DNA from: Maricaulis alexandrii
GTDB lineage: Bacteria; Pseudomonadota; Alphaproteobacteria; Caulobacterales; Maricaulaceae
Assembly: GCF_005871165.1 (NCBI RefSeq)
Contig: NZ_SWKP01000003.1
Location: forward strand, 372,001-436,000
Reading direction: 5' to 3'
DNA: 64,000 bases
Below, in pieces: positions 36,790 to 47,887 of this stretch. The position numbers were made by a program, and so were the translations under genes. Position 1 is the stretch's first letter, and each line of letters begins with the position of its first letter. Under the pieces are notes generated by a model, which did not search any database, was not told the DNA's origin, and saw only the letters and a list, made by a program, of their open reading frames with translations.

Positions 36790-38997
36790 CTATTGGCCTC
36801 CTGCACTGACCTGCGCCCAGAGCAGAAGCCCCACGACACCGATCAGCATGACGAATGCATAGTGATAGAGATAACCCGACTGGGCCTTGGCCATGCGCTT
36901 GGCAAAAGCCAGCGTGGTGCCGGCGACGCCATTGGGGCCCCAGCCATCGATGATGCGCACATCACCGATTTTCCAGAACAGGTCACCCAGCCCCTTCGCG
37001 CCGCGCACGAAGATGAAGTGATAGATCTCGTCGAAATACCACTTGTTGGACAGGAAGCTGTGGAGCGGACCACCGCGAGCCGCGATGCGCGCGCCCATGC
37101 CTTCCTTGACCAGGTAGAACCAGATGGCCGCGAAGAAACCGGTCCAGGTCACGATGAAGGGCGCCCAGAGGACCCAGGCCGGCGGATGGTGTCCGCCATG
37201 ATGCTCCTCATCGCCATGGCCGGCATCCGCCACGGCCTCGCCATGACCCGCATCGGCATGCGTGTCGGTGGCGTGGTCATCGCTGGCCGCATCGCTGGTC
37301 GGGGCGGCATGGTCGTCCGTGGCATGGGCCACATCGGCATACTCGCTCGTGCCCGGATAACCGTCGGCATATTCGGGATAATTGCCCTCGGCATAGGGAC
37401 CGGCCGGAAGCGCGTCGCCCCAAAAGTTGAAGGCGTCCTTGCCGACGAAGCTGTCCTTGAAGAAGGCGCCGGCGAACACGGCGCCGATCGCCAGCAGGAC
37501 GAGCGGACCGGTCATCACCCAATTACTGTCATGGGCGTGATCATAATCGTCCTGCTTGCCCCGGAAGGAGCCGTGGAAGGTCATGAAGATCAGGCGCCAG
37601 GAGTAGAAGCTGGTCAGCAGGGCCGCGACGACACCGATCCAGAAGGCCGGGAGACCGAAGAAGAGCCCCTCCTGCCCCATCATGAAGGCTTCCTCGATGA
37701 TCATGTCCTTGGAGTAGAAGCCGGCGAAGCCGAACCCGCCCAATTCCATGCCGAACAGGGTGAAGGGCGGCAGGCCGACACCCGTCAGGGCCAGCGTACC
37801 GATCAGCATCAGCACCCACGTCATGGGCATCATCTTGTAGAGGCCACCCATTTTGCGCATGTCCTGCTCGTCGTGCAGGCCGTGGATGACGGCGCCGCAA
37901 CCGAGGAACAAGAGCGCCTTGAAGAAGGCGTGCGTGAACAGGTGGAACATGGCAGCCGAGTAGAGGCCCAGGCCCGCCGCGAAGAACATGTAGCCCAGCT
38001 GTGAACAGGTCGAATAGGCGACGACCCGCTTGATGTCGTTCTGGGCCAGACCGACCGTGGCGGCGAACAGGGCTGTGATGGCCCCGATCACGGTGACAAC
38101 GGCCGAGGCGGCCGGGGCCAGTTCATAGATCTCGAAACTGCGGCACACCAGGAAGACACCGGCGGTCACCATGGTGGCGGCGTGGATCAGGGCGGAGACC
38201 GGCGTCGGGCCTTCCATCGCGTCCGGCAGCCAGACATGGAGGAAGAACTGGGCCGACTTGCCCATCGCGCCGATGAAGAGCAGGAAGGCGATCAGTTCGA
38301 TCGCATTGAAGCTCATCCCGAAGAAGCTCAGGGCCGCGTCCTGCGCCGGTACAGCCAGCGTGCTGCCGGCCACAGTCACCAGCTCGTTATTGCTGATCGC
38401 GCTGAAGACGGTCTCGAAATTGACGCTGCCGAAGACCGAGAAGATCGCCATGATGCCGAGCGCAAAGCCGAAATCGCCAACCCGGTTGGTCACGAAGGCC
38501 TTGATGGCGGCGTCATTGGCGGACTTCTTCTTGTACCAGAAGCCGATCAGCAGATAGGAGGCCAGCCCCACGCCTTCCCAGCCGAAGAAGAGCTGGAGGA
38601 AGTTGTCGGCGGTCACCAGGGCCAGCATGGCGAAGGTGAAGAGCGACAGGTAGGAGAAGAAGCGCGCCCGGTGCGGATCGTGGGACATGTAGCCCCAGGA
38701 ATAGATGTGCACGAGCGAGGAGACCGTGTTCACCACGACCAGCATGACCGCGGAGAGATTGTCGATCTTGATCGCCCAGGAGACGTCGAAATCGCCGACG
38801 CTCATCCATTGCAGCACCTGGATCGTGTATGTGTTGCCGCCCATGGTGACGTCGAAGAAGACGATCCAGGACAGGATGGCCGACAGGACGACGGTCGCCG
38901 TGGTGACGATCTGCGCCGCGCGATGGCCGATATAATTGCCGAACAGACCGGCAAAGGCCGAAGCGAGGAGCGGCCCGAAGACGATAATAGGTGCCAT
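36790..38997 (-). CDS. nuoL: NADH-quinone oxidoreductase subunit L, with a His/Asp-rich insertion
   Basis: Distal antiporter-like subunit of complex I with the long lateral helix. The 735-residue protein has the core motifs FFGWEGVGLASYLLIGFWY, HVWLPDAMEGPTPVSALIHA and DIKRVVAYSTCSQLGYMF. At 735 residues it is longer than the E. coli subunit (613). Much of the excess is a hydrophilic stretch at about residues 550-605 with ten His and many Asp, Glu and Ala, just before the last helices. The late conserved DEIYHFIFVRGAKGLGDLFW is intact, so the gene looks functional. Confidence 0.96.
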   Translation of the reverse strand: MAPIIVFGPLLASAFAGLFGNYIGHRAAQIVTTATVVLSAILSWIVFFDVTMGGNTYTIQVLQWMSVGDFDVSWAIKIDNLSAVMLVVVNTVSSLVHIYSWGYMSHDPHRARFFSYLSLFTFAMLALVTADNFLQLFFGWEGVGLASYLLIGFWYKKKSANDAAIKAFVTNRVGDFGFALGIMAIFSVFGSVNFETVFSAISNNELVTVAGSTLAVPAQDAALSFFGMSFNAIELIAFLLFIGAMGKSAQFFLHVWLPDAMEGPTPVSALIHAATMVTAGVFLVCRSFEIYELAPAASAVVTVIGAITALFAATVGLAQNDIKRVVAYSTCSQLGYMFFAAGLGLYSAAMFHLFTHAFFKALLFLGCGAVIHGLHDEQDMRKMGGLYKMMPMTWVLMLIGTLALTGVGLPPFTLFGMELGGFGFAGFYSKDMIIEEAFMMGQEGLFFGLPAFWIGVVAALLTSFYSWRLIFMTFHGSFRGKQDDYDHAHDSNWVMTGPLVLLAIGAVFAGAFFKDSFVGKDAFNFWGDALPAGPYAEGNYPEYADGYPGTSEYADVAHATDDHAAPTSDAASDDHATDTHADAGHGEAVADAGHGDEEHHGGHHPPAWVLWAPFIVTWTGFFAAIWFYLVKEGMGARIAARGGPLHSFLSNKWYFDEIYHFIFVRGAKGLGDLFWKIGDVRIIDGWGPNGVAGTTLAFAKRMAKAQSGYLYHYAFVMLIGVVGLLLWAQVSAGGQ

Positions 38998-39003
38998 GAT
39001 CCC

Positions 39004-39315
39004 CTAGCCCTTCATCAGGTTGACGCCCTCAACCGAGATATCGCCCCGGTTGCGGAAGTAGACGACGAGAATGGCCAGACCCACAGCGGCTTCCGCTGCG
39101 GCGACGGTCAGAACGAACAAGGCGAACACCTGCCCTGCCAGATCGCCCAGGAAGGCGGAAAAGGCGACGAGGTTCACATTCACCGAGAGCAGGATCAGCT
39201 CGACCGACATCAAAAGGATGATGACGTTCTTGCGGTTCACGAAAATGCCGAACACACCGATGGTGAAGAGCACCGCGGCGACGGCGAGGTAATGCCCCAG
39301 CCCGATCTCCATCAT
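39004..39315 (-). CDS. nuoK: NADH-quinone oxidoreductase subunit K
   Basis: Three-helix complex I membrane subunit of 103 residues. The conserved membrane Glu residues are visible in [18 protein letters not shown] and [14 protein letters not shown]. It overlaps nuoJ by 4 bases and lies 6 bases upstream of nuoL. Confidence 0.97.
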   Translation of the reverse strand: MMEIGLGHYLAVAAVLFTIGVFGIFVNRKNVIILLMSVELILLSVNVNLVAFSAFLGDLAGQVFALFVLTVAAAEAAVGLAILVVYFRNRGDISVEGVNLMKG

Positions 39316-39923
39316 TCTCCAATCCCCTGTCCCGGCTTGATATCCAGCATTTCGATCGCCTCTTTGCGATCACGGCCGACCTGCGCGGTCACGGACTGGC
39401 GCTTGACGCCGTCCTTGTGACGCAGGGTCAGCACGATGGCGCCGATCATGGCGACCAGAAGCACCAGGCCGGCGGCCTGGAAGAAATAGACATACTGGTC
39501 GTAGATGACCGTACCGAGCGCCTCGATATTGCTCATCCCGTCCGGCATGGCGGCCGCGCGCAGCGACTGGGCCTGATCGGAGGCCTGCCAGGTGGCGACG
39601 GTCATGGCGAGCAGCGCGGCGAGCACGAGGGCGAAGGCCCCGCCCAGCGGCAGATAGCTGAGGAAGCCCTGTTTCAGCTCGGCGAAATCGATGTCCAGCA
39701 TCATCACGACGAAGAGGAAGAGCACCGCGACCGCGCCGACATAGACGACGATCAGCAGCATCGCCAGGAACTCCGCGCCGAGCAGGACGAACAGACCCGC
39801 AGCCGAGAAGAAGGCCAGGATCAGGAACAGCACGGACCTGACCGGGTTACGGGCAATGACGACCATGAAGGCCGAGGCGATTGCCACTCCGGAAAAGGCC
39901 CAGAAGGCCAGTGTTGCGAGCAT
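39312..39923 (-). CDS. nuoJ: NADH-quinone oxidoreductase subunit J
   Basis: Complex I membrane subunit with five helices in 203 residues. The conserved [23 protein letters not shown] marks the family. The C-terminus is a short basic tail. It is 38 bases after nuoI and overlaps nuoK. Confidence 0.96.
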   Translation of the reverse strand: MLATLAFWAFSGVAIASAFMVVIARNPVRSVLFLILAFFSAAGLFVLLGAEFLAMLLIVVYVGAVAVLFLFVVMMLDIDFAELKQGFLSYLPLGGAFALVLAALLAMTVATWQASDQAQSLRAAAMPDGMSNIEALGTVIYDQYVYFFQAAGLVLLVAMIGAIVLTLRHKDGVKRQSVTAQVGRDRKEAIEMLDIKPGQGIGE

Positions 39924-39961
39924 GATGCCCTCTTCCGTTTGTTATTCAGCCAATGCGCGCC

Positions 39962-40450
39962 CTAGCGGTACGGCGCATCGAGTTCCAGGTTCTTGGCAAT
40001 TTCCCGTTCCCAGCGATCGCCGTTCTCGAGCAGTTTTGCCTTGTCGTAGAAAAGTTCTTCGCGGGTCTCGGCGGCGAACTCGAAGTTCGGGCCTTCCACG
40101 ATCGCATCCACCGGGCATGCCTCCTGGCAGTAACCGCAATAGATGCATTTGGTCATGTCGATGTCGTAGCGCGTGGTCCGGCGCGAGCCGTCCGAGCGCG
40201 GCTCGGCCTCGATCGTGATCGCCTGGGCCGGGCAGATCGCCTCGCAAAGTTTGCAGGCGATGCAACGCTCTTCACCGTTGGCATAACGGCGCAGGGCGTG
40301 CTGGCCGCGGAAGCGCGGGCTGAGCGGACCCTTCTCGAACGGGTAGTTCAGCGTCGCCTTCTTGGCGAAGAAATAGCGCAAGCCCATCCCGAAAGCGGAC
40401 CAGAAGTCCATCAGGAGTGCACCGCGAATGGCCTGTGTCAGTCTGTTCAT
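39962..40450 (-). CDS. nuoI: NADH-quinone oxidoreductase subunit I
   Basis: Peripheral-arm subunit carrying two [4Fe-4S] clusters (N6a, N6b). The 162-residue protein has the paired ferredoxin motifs [12 protein letters not shown] and [12 protein letters not shown]. The N-terminal amphipathic helix region is normal. It lies 5 bases downstream of nuoH. Confidence 0.97.
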   Translation of the reverse strand: MNRLTQAIRGALLMDFWSAFGMGLRYFFAKKATLNYPFEKGPLSPRFRGQHALRRYANGEERCIACKLCEAICPAQAITIEAEPRSDGSRRTTRYDIDMTKCIYCGYCQEACPVDAIVEGPNFEFAAETREELFYDKAKLLENGDRWEREIAKNLELDAPYR

Positions 40451-40455
40451 CGGAC

Positions 40456-41532
40456 TTATCCTTGCGGGCCGTAGACGACGGCAGCGCCCACCAGGGCCAC
40501 AGCCACCAGGGAGGTCGGCAGGAAGATCTTCCAGCCCAGACGCATCAGCTGGTCATAGCGGTAGCGGGGCACCAGCGCCTTCACCATCGCGAACATGAAG
40601 AAGAAGAAGACAACCTTGGCGGCGAACCAGAAGAAGTGCCACGCCTGGGCCGCCAGATAGGGCCAGTTGTCGACGAAACCGTCCGGGATCGGGGAATTCC
40701 AGCCGCCGAAGAAGAGGATCGTCGTCATCGCGCACATCAGCACGATGTTGAGATACTCACCCACCATGAAGAGCAGGTAGGGCGTGGAGGAATACTCGAC
40801 CTGGTAACCGGCGACGAGTTCGGACTCGGCTTCCGGCAGGTCAAACGGCGGACGGTTGGTCTCGGCCAGGGCCGAGATGAAGAAGATCACCGCCATCGGG
40901 ATCATCACCAGGAACATCGGCATCGGCCAGGCATGGAAGGACAGGACGTTCCAGTTCCAGAAACCGCCATCCTGGATCGCGACGATGTCGCTGAGGCTCA
41001 TCGAGCCGGCGAACAACAGGACGGTGACGATGATGAAGCCGATGGAGACTTCATAGGACACCATCTGGGCCGCCGAGCGCAGGGCGCCGAGGAAGGGATA
41101 TTTCGAGTTGGACGCCCAGCCGCCGATGATGATGCCGTAGACACCCAGCGAGGACATGGCGAAGAGATAGAGAATGCCGACATTGATGTCCGCGATCACC
41201 CAGCCCGGCGCGACCGGCACCACGGCCCAGGTCACGAAAGCCAGGATCAGCGTGATCAGCGGCGCCAGCAGGTAGAGCGAACGGTCCGCCCCGGCCGGCA
41301 CCACGATTTCCTTGAACACGAACTTGAAGAAGTCCGCGAAGGATTGCAGCAGACCGAAGGCACCGACGACGTTCGGCCCCTTGCGCATCTGCACCGCCGC
41401 CCAGACTTTCCGGTCCATCAGGAGCAGGAAGGCCAGGGAGATCAGCAGGACGATCACGAAGCCGAGGATCTGGCCGAGAACGGCCAGCGTGCCCCAGAGC
41501 GGTCCGAATTGTGAAACCAGGTCGCTCATCAC
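40456..41532 (-). CDS. nuoH: NADH-quinone oxidoreductase subunit H
   Basis: Membrane subunit at the quinone-binding junction of complex I. The 358-residue, eight-helix protein contains the conserved FALAETNR-type segment [20 protein letters not shown] and [20 protein letters not shown]. Its start directly follows the nuoG stop. Confidence 0.97.
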   Translation of the reverse strand: MMSDLVSQFGPLWGTLAVLGQILGFVIVLLISLAFLLLMDRKVWAAVQMRKGPNVVGAFGLLQSFADFFKFVFKEIVVPAGADRSLYLLAPLITLILAFVTWAVVPVAPGWVIADINVGILYLFAMSSLGVYGIIIGGWASNSKYPFLGALRSAAQMVSYEVSIGFIIVTVLLFAGSMSLSDIVAIQDGGFWNWNVLSFHAWPMPMFLVMIPMAVIFFISALAETNRPPFDLPEAESELVAGYQVEYSSTPYLLFMVGEYLNIVLMCAMTTILFFGGWNSPIPDGFVDNWPYLAAQAWHFFWFAAKVVFFFFMFAMVKALVPRYRYDQLMRLGWKIFLPTSLVAVALVGAAVVYGPQG

Positions 41533-43626
41533 TTACTCCGCGGCTACGGCTGCCGGAGCGTCGTTCAGCGCGGCGCAGGCGGCCAGCGCTTCCGAAGCCC
41601 GGGCGATCGGGTTGGTGAAGTAGAAGTTCGACACGGCCGAGCCGAGCGGCGTGTCACCGACCTCGCCATCCGTGCCGATGGACTTGGCATCGAACTCAGC
41701 GGCGCCTTCAGCGCCCGGTGCGTGGTCGATCCCGCCCAGAACCGGCGTGTCGGCGAAGAGTTTCTGACGCAGCTCGACGAGATTGTTGTAGGGCAGCGTC
41801 TTGTTGAGGCGGTCCGACAGGGCGCGGAAGATGGCCCAGTTCTCCTTCGCTTCGCCTTTCGGGAAGACGGAGCGGAAGGCGAGCTGAACCCGGCCCTCGG
41901 TATTGGCAAAGATGCCGTCCTGTTCGGTCCAGGCGGCGCCCGGCAGGATCAGGTCGGCGCGGTGGGCACCGGCATCGCCGTGCGAACCGACATAGATGAC
42001 GAAGGCGCCATCCAGCTTGGCCATGTCGATCTCGTCGGCGCCCAGCAGGACAACCGTGTCCATGCCGCCCGACAGCATGCCGGTCGTGTCCTGACCGCCC
42101 TCACCCGGCAGGAAGCCGAGATCGAGCCCGGCAACACGGCTGGCCGCCGTGTGCAGGACGGAGAAACCATTCCAGTCTTCCGACACGGCACCGACAGAGG
42201 CGGCCAGATCGCCGGCCGCGCGCAGGATGGCACCACCATCCTCACCCGTCAGGGCCCCGGCGCCGAGAATGATCATCGGGCGCTTGGCGTCTTTCAGGAT
42301 CTTGATGAAGCCGGAGCGCTTCTTCTTGAGGCCGGCCAGATCCTTGGCGGATGTGCCGACATGCTCGTAATCATAGGTCAGGTCGACCGGCTCACCGATG
42401 ACGCCGACTTGGGTGTCATTGTGCAGCCAGGTCTTGCGGATGCGGGCATTGATGATCGCGGCTTCGGTGCGCGGATTGGCGCCCACGATGAGGATGGCAT
42501 CGGCCTCCTCGATGCCGGCGATCGTGCCGTTGAACAGGTATTCCTGACGGGCACCGCCACCGATCTTGGCACCATCCTGGCGGCAATCGATCGAGGTGAC
42601 ACCGAGCGCGTCGGCGAGATCCTTGGCGGCCTTCATTTCCTCGGCGGAGCAGAGGTCGCCGGCAATCATGCCGATCTTGGAGGCGTCGCCGGAGAGCTTC
42701 TCGGCGGCCACACCCAGGGCTTCCCCCCAGGAGGCGGCGCGCAGCTTGCCATTCTCGCGGACATAGGGCTTGTCGAGGCGCTGTTTGGACAGGCCTTCCC
42801 AGGCATAGCGCGTCTTGTCGGAGATCCACTCCTCATTCACGCCCTCATGCACGCGCGGCAGGATGCGCAGCACGGCCGGGCCGCGATTGTCGACGCGGAT
42901 GTTCGAGCCGACCGCGTCCATCACATCGATGGTCTCGGTCTTCTTCAGCTCCCACGGGCGGGCGTTGAAGGCGTAGGGCTTGGAGGTCAGCGCGCCAACC
43001 GGGCAGAGATCGATGACATTGCCGGAGAGTTCCGACGTCACGGCCTGTTCCAGATAGGTGGTGATCTCGGCATCCTCGCCGCGGCCGATCATGCCGATCT
43101 CCGGCACGCCCGCGACTTCCGTGATGAAGCGGACGCAGCGCGTGCACTGGATGCAGCGCGTCATCTCCGTCTTCACGATCGGACCCATTTCCTTGTCTTC
43201 CACGGCGCGCTTGTTTTCCGGGAAGCGCGAGCCGGTACGGCCATAGGTGACGGACTGGTCCTGCAGGTCGCATTCGCCGCCCTGGTCACAGATCGGGCAA
43301 TCGAGCGGGTGGTTGATGAGCAGGAATTCCATCACCCCTTCGCGCGCCTTCTTCACCATCGGCGACAGCGTGTTCATGGCCGGCGGTTCGCCATTCGGCC
43401 CGCCGCGCATGTCGCGCACCTGCATGGCGCAGGAAGCGGCCGGCTTCGGCGCCCCGACGAGTTCGACCAGGCACATCCGGCAATTGCCGGCGACCGAGAG
43501 GCGCTCGTGATAGCAGAAACGCGGGATTTCCCGGCCGGCGGCTTCGGCAGCCTGCAACAGCGTGAAGGAGTTCGGTACTTCGACTTCTTCACCGTCGACA
43601 ATGATTTTGCGAAGGTCGTCGCTCAT
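41533..43626 (-). CDS. nuoG: NADH-quinone oxidoreductase subunit G
   Basis: Largest peripheral subunit of complex I. The 697-residue protein has an N-terminal 2Fe-2S ferredoxin domain (IPRFCYHERLSVAGNCRMCLVE), the HxxxCxxC-type site LINHPLDCPICDQGGECDLQD and the 4Fe-4S site TRCIQCTRCVRF, then a molybdopterin-oxidoreductase-like domain that is structural only. Its start overlaps the preceding unknown membrane gene by 4 bases (ATGA). Confidence 0.97.
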   Translation of the reverse strand: MSDDLRKIIVDGEEVEVPNSFTLLQAAEAAGREIPRFCYHERLSVAGNCRMCLVELVGAPKPAASCAMQVRDMRGGPNGEPPAMNTLSPMVKKAREGVMEFLLINHPLDCPICDQGGECDLQDQSVTYGRTGSRFPENKRAVEDKEMGPIVKTEMTRCIQCTRCVRFITEVAGVPEIGMIGRGEDAEITTYLEQAVTSELSGNVIDLCPVGALTSKPYAFNARPWELKKTETIDVMDAVGSNIRVDNRGPAVLRILPRVHEGVNEEWISDKTRYAWEGLSKQRLDKPYVRENGKLRAASWGEALGVAAEKLSGDASKIGMIAGDLCSAEEMKAAKDLADALGVTSIDCRQDGAKIGGGARQEYLFNGTIAGIEEADAILIVGANPRTEAAIINARIRKTWLHNDTQVGVIGEPVDLTYDYEHVGTSAKDLAGLKKKRSGFIKILKDAKRPMIILGAGALTGEDGGAILRAAGDLAASVGAVSEDWNGFSVLHTAASRVAGLDLGFLPGEGGQDTTGMLSGGMDTVVLLGADEIDMAKLDGAFVIYVGSHGDAGAHRADLILPGAAWTEQDGIFANTEGRVQLAFRSVFPKGEAKENWAIFRALSDRLNKTLPYNNLVELRQKLFADTPVLGGIDHAPGAEGAAEFDAKSIGTDGEVGDTPLGSAVSNFYFTNPIARASEALAACAALNDAPAAVAAE

Positions 43627-44078
43627 GCTGCGATCCCTGCTGTTGTGGGCTTAGGCGCCCGAATCCAAAAAACTGTGCCCCAGGCAGCGCCGGCCAGGAC
43701 GATCTCGCCCCAAAGCGAAATTGATCGAAGGTAGGCGGGCAAACTGCCAACTTCCATAAACGGCGAGGCCACAGCGAACGTCACGATCACGACCGTGGCC
43801 ACGATCAAAATCCCAACCAGCGGAGCCCGGATGGCAGACCCGAACAATTGTGCCCCGCCAAAAAACCGTACCGCCACGAACGTCGCCAACCCCACGGCCG
43901 CAAAGTAACCCATGGCGCGAAAACCCACTTCGAGCAGCGGGTTGAGCACGGCCAGAGCCCGATAACGACCTTCCAGAACACCGGAGATCATGTCCCAGTT
44001 GTAGAGGCCGCTGACAATGACCGTCACGGCCAATGCCGCCGCCAAAGCCGCCAGAACGTATGTGAGGAGCGTTCTCAC
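43623..44078 (-). CDS. Unknown four-helix membrane protein inside the nuo operon
   Basis: A 151-residue protein with four predicted membrane helices (about residues 4-25, 54-73, 83-104, 118-140) and short loops. I do not recognise the family. It starts 8 bases after nuoF and overlaps nuoG by 4 bases, so it must be translated with complex I. Alphaproteobacterial operons do sometimes carry small accessory genes here, but nothing in the sequence shows whether it is a complex I subunit, an assembly factor or unrelated. An uncertain point is that its codons are less GC-rich than those of nuoF and nuoG. Confidence 0.8.
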   Translation of the reverse strand: MRTLLTYVLAALAAALAVTVIVSGLYNWDMISGVLEGRYRALAVLNPLLEVGFRAMGYFAAVGLATFVAVRFFGGAQLFGSAIRAPLVGILIVATVVIVTFAVASPFMEVGSLPAYLRSISLWGEIVLAGAAWGTVFWIRAPKPTTAGIAA

Positions 44079-44086
44079 AGTGCGCC

Positions 44087-45400
44087 CTACTCCGCCGCAA
44101 CCTGGCTGACAAACACGGGCTTGCCGGCGCGGTAATTGTTGATGCGTTCCTCGATCTCGCCACGGAAATGGCGGATCAGGCCCTGGACAGGCCAGGCGGC
44201 CGCGTCACCCAGAGCACAGATTGTGTGACCTTCCACCTGACCGGCGACGTCGAGCAGCATGTCGATTTCCTCGATCGTGCTCTCGCCGGCTGCCATGCGG
44301 GTCAGCACGCGCCACATCCAGCCGGTGCCTTCACGGCACGGCGTGCACTGGCCGCAGCTTTCATGGCGGTAGAAGTAGGAAATGCGGGCAATCGCCTTCA
44401 CCACATCGGTGGACTTGTCCATGACGATGACGGCGGCGGTGCCCAAGCCCGATTTGTGCGCCTGCAGGGCATCAAAATCCATCAGCACATCGTCGCAAAT
44501 GTCTTTCGGAAGAAGAGAGACAGAGGACCCACCCGGAATGACGGCCTTCAGATTGTCCCAGCCGCCGCGCACACCGCCGGCATGCGTCTCGATGAGGGTC
44601 TTCATCGGGATCGACATGGCTTCTTCGATATTGCACGGCTTGTTCACATGGCCGGAGATCGAGAAGATCTTGGTGCCGACATTGCGCTCGCGACCGAAGG
44701 AGGAGAACCATTGCGCGCCGCGGCGCAGAATGGTGCCGGCCACCGCGATGGACTCGACATTGTTCACCGTGGTCGGGCAGCCATAGAGACCGGCATTGGC
44801 CGGGAAAGGCGGTTTCAGGCGCGGCTGGCCCTTCTTGCCTTCCAGGCTTTCCAGCAGGGCCGTTTCCTCGCCGCAGATATAGGCGCCGGCGCCATGGTGG
44901 ACATAGACGTGGAAGTCCCAGCCATGGACATTGTCGTCGCCGATCAGCTTGGCCTCATAGGCCTCCTTGACCGCCTTCTCGAGCGCCAGGCGCTCGGTGA
45001 CGTATTCGCCGCGCAGATAGATGTAGCAGGCATGCGCCTGCATGGCGAAGGAGGCAATGAGGCAGCCTTCGATCAGCAGGTGCGGGTCGTGCCGCATGAT
45101 CTCGCGGTCCTTGCACGTGCCCGGCTCGGATTCGTCGGCATTGACGACGAGATAGTGCGGGCGAGCCCCCACTTCCTTGGGCATGAAGGACCATTTCAGA
45201 CCGGTCGGGAAACCGGCGCCGCCCCGGCCGCGCAGGCCGGAGGCTTTCATCTGGTCGATGATCCAGTCACGGCCCTGTTGCAGGATCTCATTGGTGCCAT
45301 TCCAGCAGCCGCGCTGCTTGGCGCCGTCCAGACCCGGGTCATGATGACCGAACAGGTTGGTGAAGATGCGGTCTTTGTCCTGGAGGAGTTGCGTACCCAT
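44087..45400 (-). CDS. nuoF: NADH-quinone oxidoreductase subunit F
   Basis: Holds FMN, the NADH site and cluster N3. The 437-residue protein has the nucleotide-binding [38 protein letters not shown] and the 4Fe-4S motif [16 protein letters not shown] near residue 350. It lies 3 bases from nuoE. Confidence 0.97.
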   Translation of the reverse strand: MGTQLLQDKDRIFTNLFGHHDPGLDGAKQRGCWNGTNEILQQGRDWIIDQMKASGLRGRGGAGFPTGLKWSFMPKEVGARPHYLVVNADESEPGTCKDREIMRHDPHLLIEGCLIASFAMQAHACYIYLRGEYVTERLALEKAVKEAYEAKLIGDDNVHGWDFHVYVHHGAGAYICGEETALLESLEGKKGQPRLKPPFPANAGLYGCPTTVNNVESIAVAGTILRRGAQWFSSFGRERNVGTKIFSISGHVNKPCNIEEAMSIPMKTLIETHAGGVRGGWDNLKAVIPGGSSVSLLPKDICDDVLMDFDALQAHKSGLGTAAVIVMDKSTDVVKAIARISYFYRHESCGQCTPCREGTGWMWRVLTRMAAGESTIEEIDMLLDVAGQVEGHTICALGDAAAWPVQGLIRHFRGEIEERINNYRAGKPVFVSQVAAE

Positions 45401-45403
45401 GGA

Positions 45404-46069
45404 TCAGCCCTCCTCTTTTTCGGTGTTCGGCAGCTTGATCGGCTTGGCCTTCGAGCCGTCATAGAGCGACGGATCGGTCAGCGCCTCGGTGCCGTGGGGT
45501 TCGGACGCGTTGCGCTCCGAATGCGGGCCGAATTTCACTTTTTTGCCGGCGGCGAGATCGTCGAGCAGGGCTTCGAACTTTTCTGCATCGAGATCCTCGA
45601 TGTAGTGGTCGCCATCCTTGTTCGCGAGCTGGATCATCGGGGCATTGGCGCAGGCGCCCATGCACTCCACCTCGACCCAGGTGAACTTGCCGTCTTCGGA
45701 AATCTCGTGCTGCTTGCCGATGCGCTTCTTGCAGACCGAGATCAGGTCTTCCGCACCGCGCAGCATGCAGGGCGTCGTACCGCAGACCTGGACCAGGTTC
45801 TCGCCGACCGGAGCCAGGTTGAACATGGTGTAGAAGGTCGCGACCTCATAGACGCGGATATAGGGCATTTCCAGCCGGGTCGCGATGTCGCGGATCGCCG
45901 GTTCGGACACCCAGCCCTCCTGCTTCTGGGCAATCCAGAGCATGGGGATGACGGCCGAGGCTTTCTTGGCCTCGGGATATTTCGCCAGCCAGAACTTGAT
46001 CTCGGCTTCGCTCTTCTTGTTGAAGGCAAAGCTTTCCGGCTGTTCTTTCGCGAGACGACGAACGCTCAT
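45404..46069 (-). CDS. nuoE: NADH-quinone oxidoreductase subunit E
   Basis: Thioredoxin-like subunit with the N1a [2Fe-2S] cluster. The 221-residue protein shows the four Cys ligands in CGTTPC and [12 protein letters not shown]-terminal extension of about 50 charged residues ([15 protein letters not shown] onward) exceeds the E. coli form and resembles other alphaproteobacterial NuoE. It overlaps nuoD by 4 bases. Confidence 0.96.
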   Translation of the reverse strand: MSVRRLAKEQPESFAFNKKSEAEIKFWLAKYPEAKKASAVIPMLWIAQKQEGWVSEPAIRDIATRLEMPYIRVYEVATFYTMFNLAPVGENLVQVCGTTPCMLRGAEDLISVCKKRIGKQHEISEDGKFTWVEVECMGACANAPMIQLANKDGDHYIEDLDAEKFEALLDDLAAGKKVKFGPHSERNASEPHGTEALTDPSLYDGSKAKPIKLPNTEKEEG

Positions 46070-47271
46070 CGGTCGATCTCCCCGAACACAATGTCGAGCG
46101 AGCCCAGGATGGCGGAGACGTCCGCCAGCATGTGGCCCCGGTTCATGAAGTCCATGGCGGCCAGGTGCGGGAAGCCCGGGGCGCGGATTTTCAGGCGATA
46201 CGGCTTGTTGGTGCCGTCGGCGACCAGATAGACGCCGAATTCACCCTTGGGCGCCTCGACGCAGGCATAGACTTCGCCCTCGTCGACATGGACACCCTCG
46301 GTGTAAAGCTTGAAGTGCTGGATGAGCGCTTCCATGGAACGCTTCATCTCGGCGCGGCGCGGCGGCGAGAATTTCGAGTCGGTGGCCAGCACCTCACCCG
46401 CATTCTCTTCCTTCATGAGCCAGTCACAGCACTGGATCATGATTTTCACGCTCTCGCGCATCTCTTCCATGCGGCAGAGATAGCGGTCATAGCAGTCGCC
46501 ATTCTTGCCGACCGGAATCTGGAAATCGAGCTCGTCATAAACCTCATAGGGCTGCGAGCGGCGCAGATCCCAAGCGAGGCCGGAACCGCGCACCATGACG
46601 CCGGAGAAGCCCCAGGCGAGCACGTCTTCCTTGGTGACAACGCCGATATCGACATTGCGCTGCTTGAAGATGCGGTTCTCGGTCAGCAGGGCGTCGATAT
46701 CGTCCAGCTTGGCCGGGAATTGGTCACACCAGTCACGGATGTCCTGGATGAGCTGCGGCGGCAGGTCCTGGTGCACACCGCCCGGACGGAAATAATGGGC
46801 GTGCATGCGCGAGCCCGAGGCGCGCTCATAGAAGACCATCAACTTCTCGCGCTCTTCAAAGCCCCAGAGCGGCGGCGTCAGGGCGCCGACATCCATGGCC
46901 TGGGTCGTCACGTTGAGCAAATGGTTCAGGACGCGGCCGATCTCGCAGTAGAGCACGCGGACATACTGGCCCCGCTTCGGCACGGTGATGCCGGCGAGAC
47001 GCTCGGCGGCCATGCAGAAAGCGTGTTCCTGGTTCATCGGCGCGACATAGTCGAGACGGTCGAAATAGCCGATGCCCTGGAGATAGGTCTTGTGCTCCAG
47101 CAGCTTCTCGGTGCCGCGGTGAAGCAGGCCGATATGCGGGTCGACGCGCTCGACGACCTCGCCATCCAGTTCCAGCACGAGACGCAGCACGCCGTGGGCG
47201 GCCGGGTGCTGGGGACCGAAGTTCAGCGTGAACTTGCGCGGGGCTTCATTGGTGATCTGATCGTCAGCCAT
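46066..47271 (-). CDS. nuoD: NADH-quinone oxidoreductase subunit D
   Basis: Quinone-site subunit related to the large subunit of [NiFe] hydrogenase. From the ATG at 47271 ([14 protein letters not shown]) the protein has 401 residues. It shows [21 protein letters not shown] at the N-terminus and ends with the conserved [20 protein letters not shown]. Earlier in-frame starts lie inside nuoC and were rejected. Confidence 0.97.
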   Translation of the reverse strand: MADDQITNEAPRKFTLNFGPQHPAAHGVLRLVLELDGEVVERVDPHIGLLHRGTEKLLEHKTYLQGIGYFDRLDYVAPMNQEHAFCMAAERLAGITVPKRGQYVRVLYCEIGRVLNHLLNVTTQAMDVGALTPPLWGFEEREKLMVFYERASGSRMHAHYFRPGGVHQDLPPQLIQDIRDWCDQFPAKLDDIDALLTENRIFKQRNVDIGVVTKEDVLAWGFSGVMVRGSGLAWDLRRSQPYEVYDELDFQIPVGKNGDCYDRYLCRMEEMRESVKIMIQCCDWLMKEENAGEVLATDSKFSPPRRAEMKRSMEALIQHFKLYTEGVHVDEGEVYACVEAPKGEFGVYLVADGTNKPYRLKIRAPGFPHLAAMDFMNRGHMLADVSAILGSLDIVFGEIDR

Positions 47272-47275
47272 TCTC

Positions 47276-47881
47276 TCAGCCCTCCGCCTTCTCATCACCC
47301 GGGATGACGTATTTGGCGCCTTCCCACGGGCTCATGAAGTCAAAGTCACGGTATTCCTGGACGAGCTCGACCGGCTCGTACACGACGCGCTTCTCTTCCT
47401 CGTCCCAGCGCACTTCGACATAGCCGGTGAGCGGGAAGTCCTTGCGGAGCGGGTAGCCCTCGAAGCCGTAATCCGTCAGCAGACGGCGCAGGTCCGGGTG
47501 GCCGGAGAAGATGATGCCGTACATGTCGAAGGCTTCACGCTCGAACCAGTCGGCCACGGGATAGACGCCATGCACGGACGGCACGGCGCTTTCCTCATCC
47601 GTGGAGAGCTTCACGCGGATGCGGTGGTTCTGGTGCATGGAGAGCAGGTGGTAGACGACCTCGAAACGCTCGGCGCGCTGCGGGTAGTCGACGCCGCAGA
47701 TATCAATCAGCGTCGTGAACTTGCAGGCCGGGTCATCCCGCAGCCAGGTCAGCACCTCTTCGATGCGGTCCCGGTAAATCGCAATCGTCAGCTCGCCATG
47801 GGCGATGTCCCAACCGGTGACCGCTTCGGGCTGGGCCGAGGCGACGTGTTCACCGAGGACTTTGAGCGCTTCACTCATCAT
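47276..47881 (-). CDS. nuoC: NADH-quinone oxidoreductase subunit C
   Basis: Peripheral-arm 30-kDa-type subunit, here separate from NuoD. The 201-residue protein has the signature [21 protein letters not shown] and [21 protein letters not shown], then [20 protein letters not shown]. It lies 6 bases after nuoB. Confidence 0.97.
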   Translation of the reverse strand: MMSEALKVLGEHVASAQPEAVTGWDIAHGELTIAIYRDRIEEVLTWLRDDPACKFTTLIDICGVDYPQRAERFEVVYHLLSMHQNHRIRVKLSTDEESAVPSVHGVYPVADWFEREAFDMYGIIFSGHPDLRRLLTDYGFEGYPLRKDFPLTGYVEVRWDEEEKRVVYEPVELVQEYRDFDFMSPWEGAKYVIPGDEKAEG

Positions 47882-47887
47882 TCTCTC

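Noticed and set aside
36079-38004. Plus-strand open frame of over 600 codons
   Set aside because: Antisense to nuoM and nuoL, with the same low-complexity composition; the minus-strand proteins are certain.
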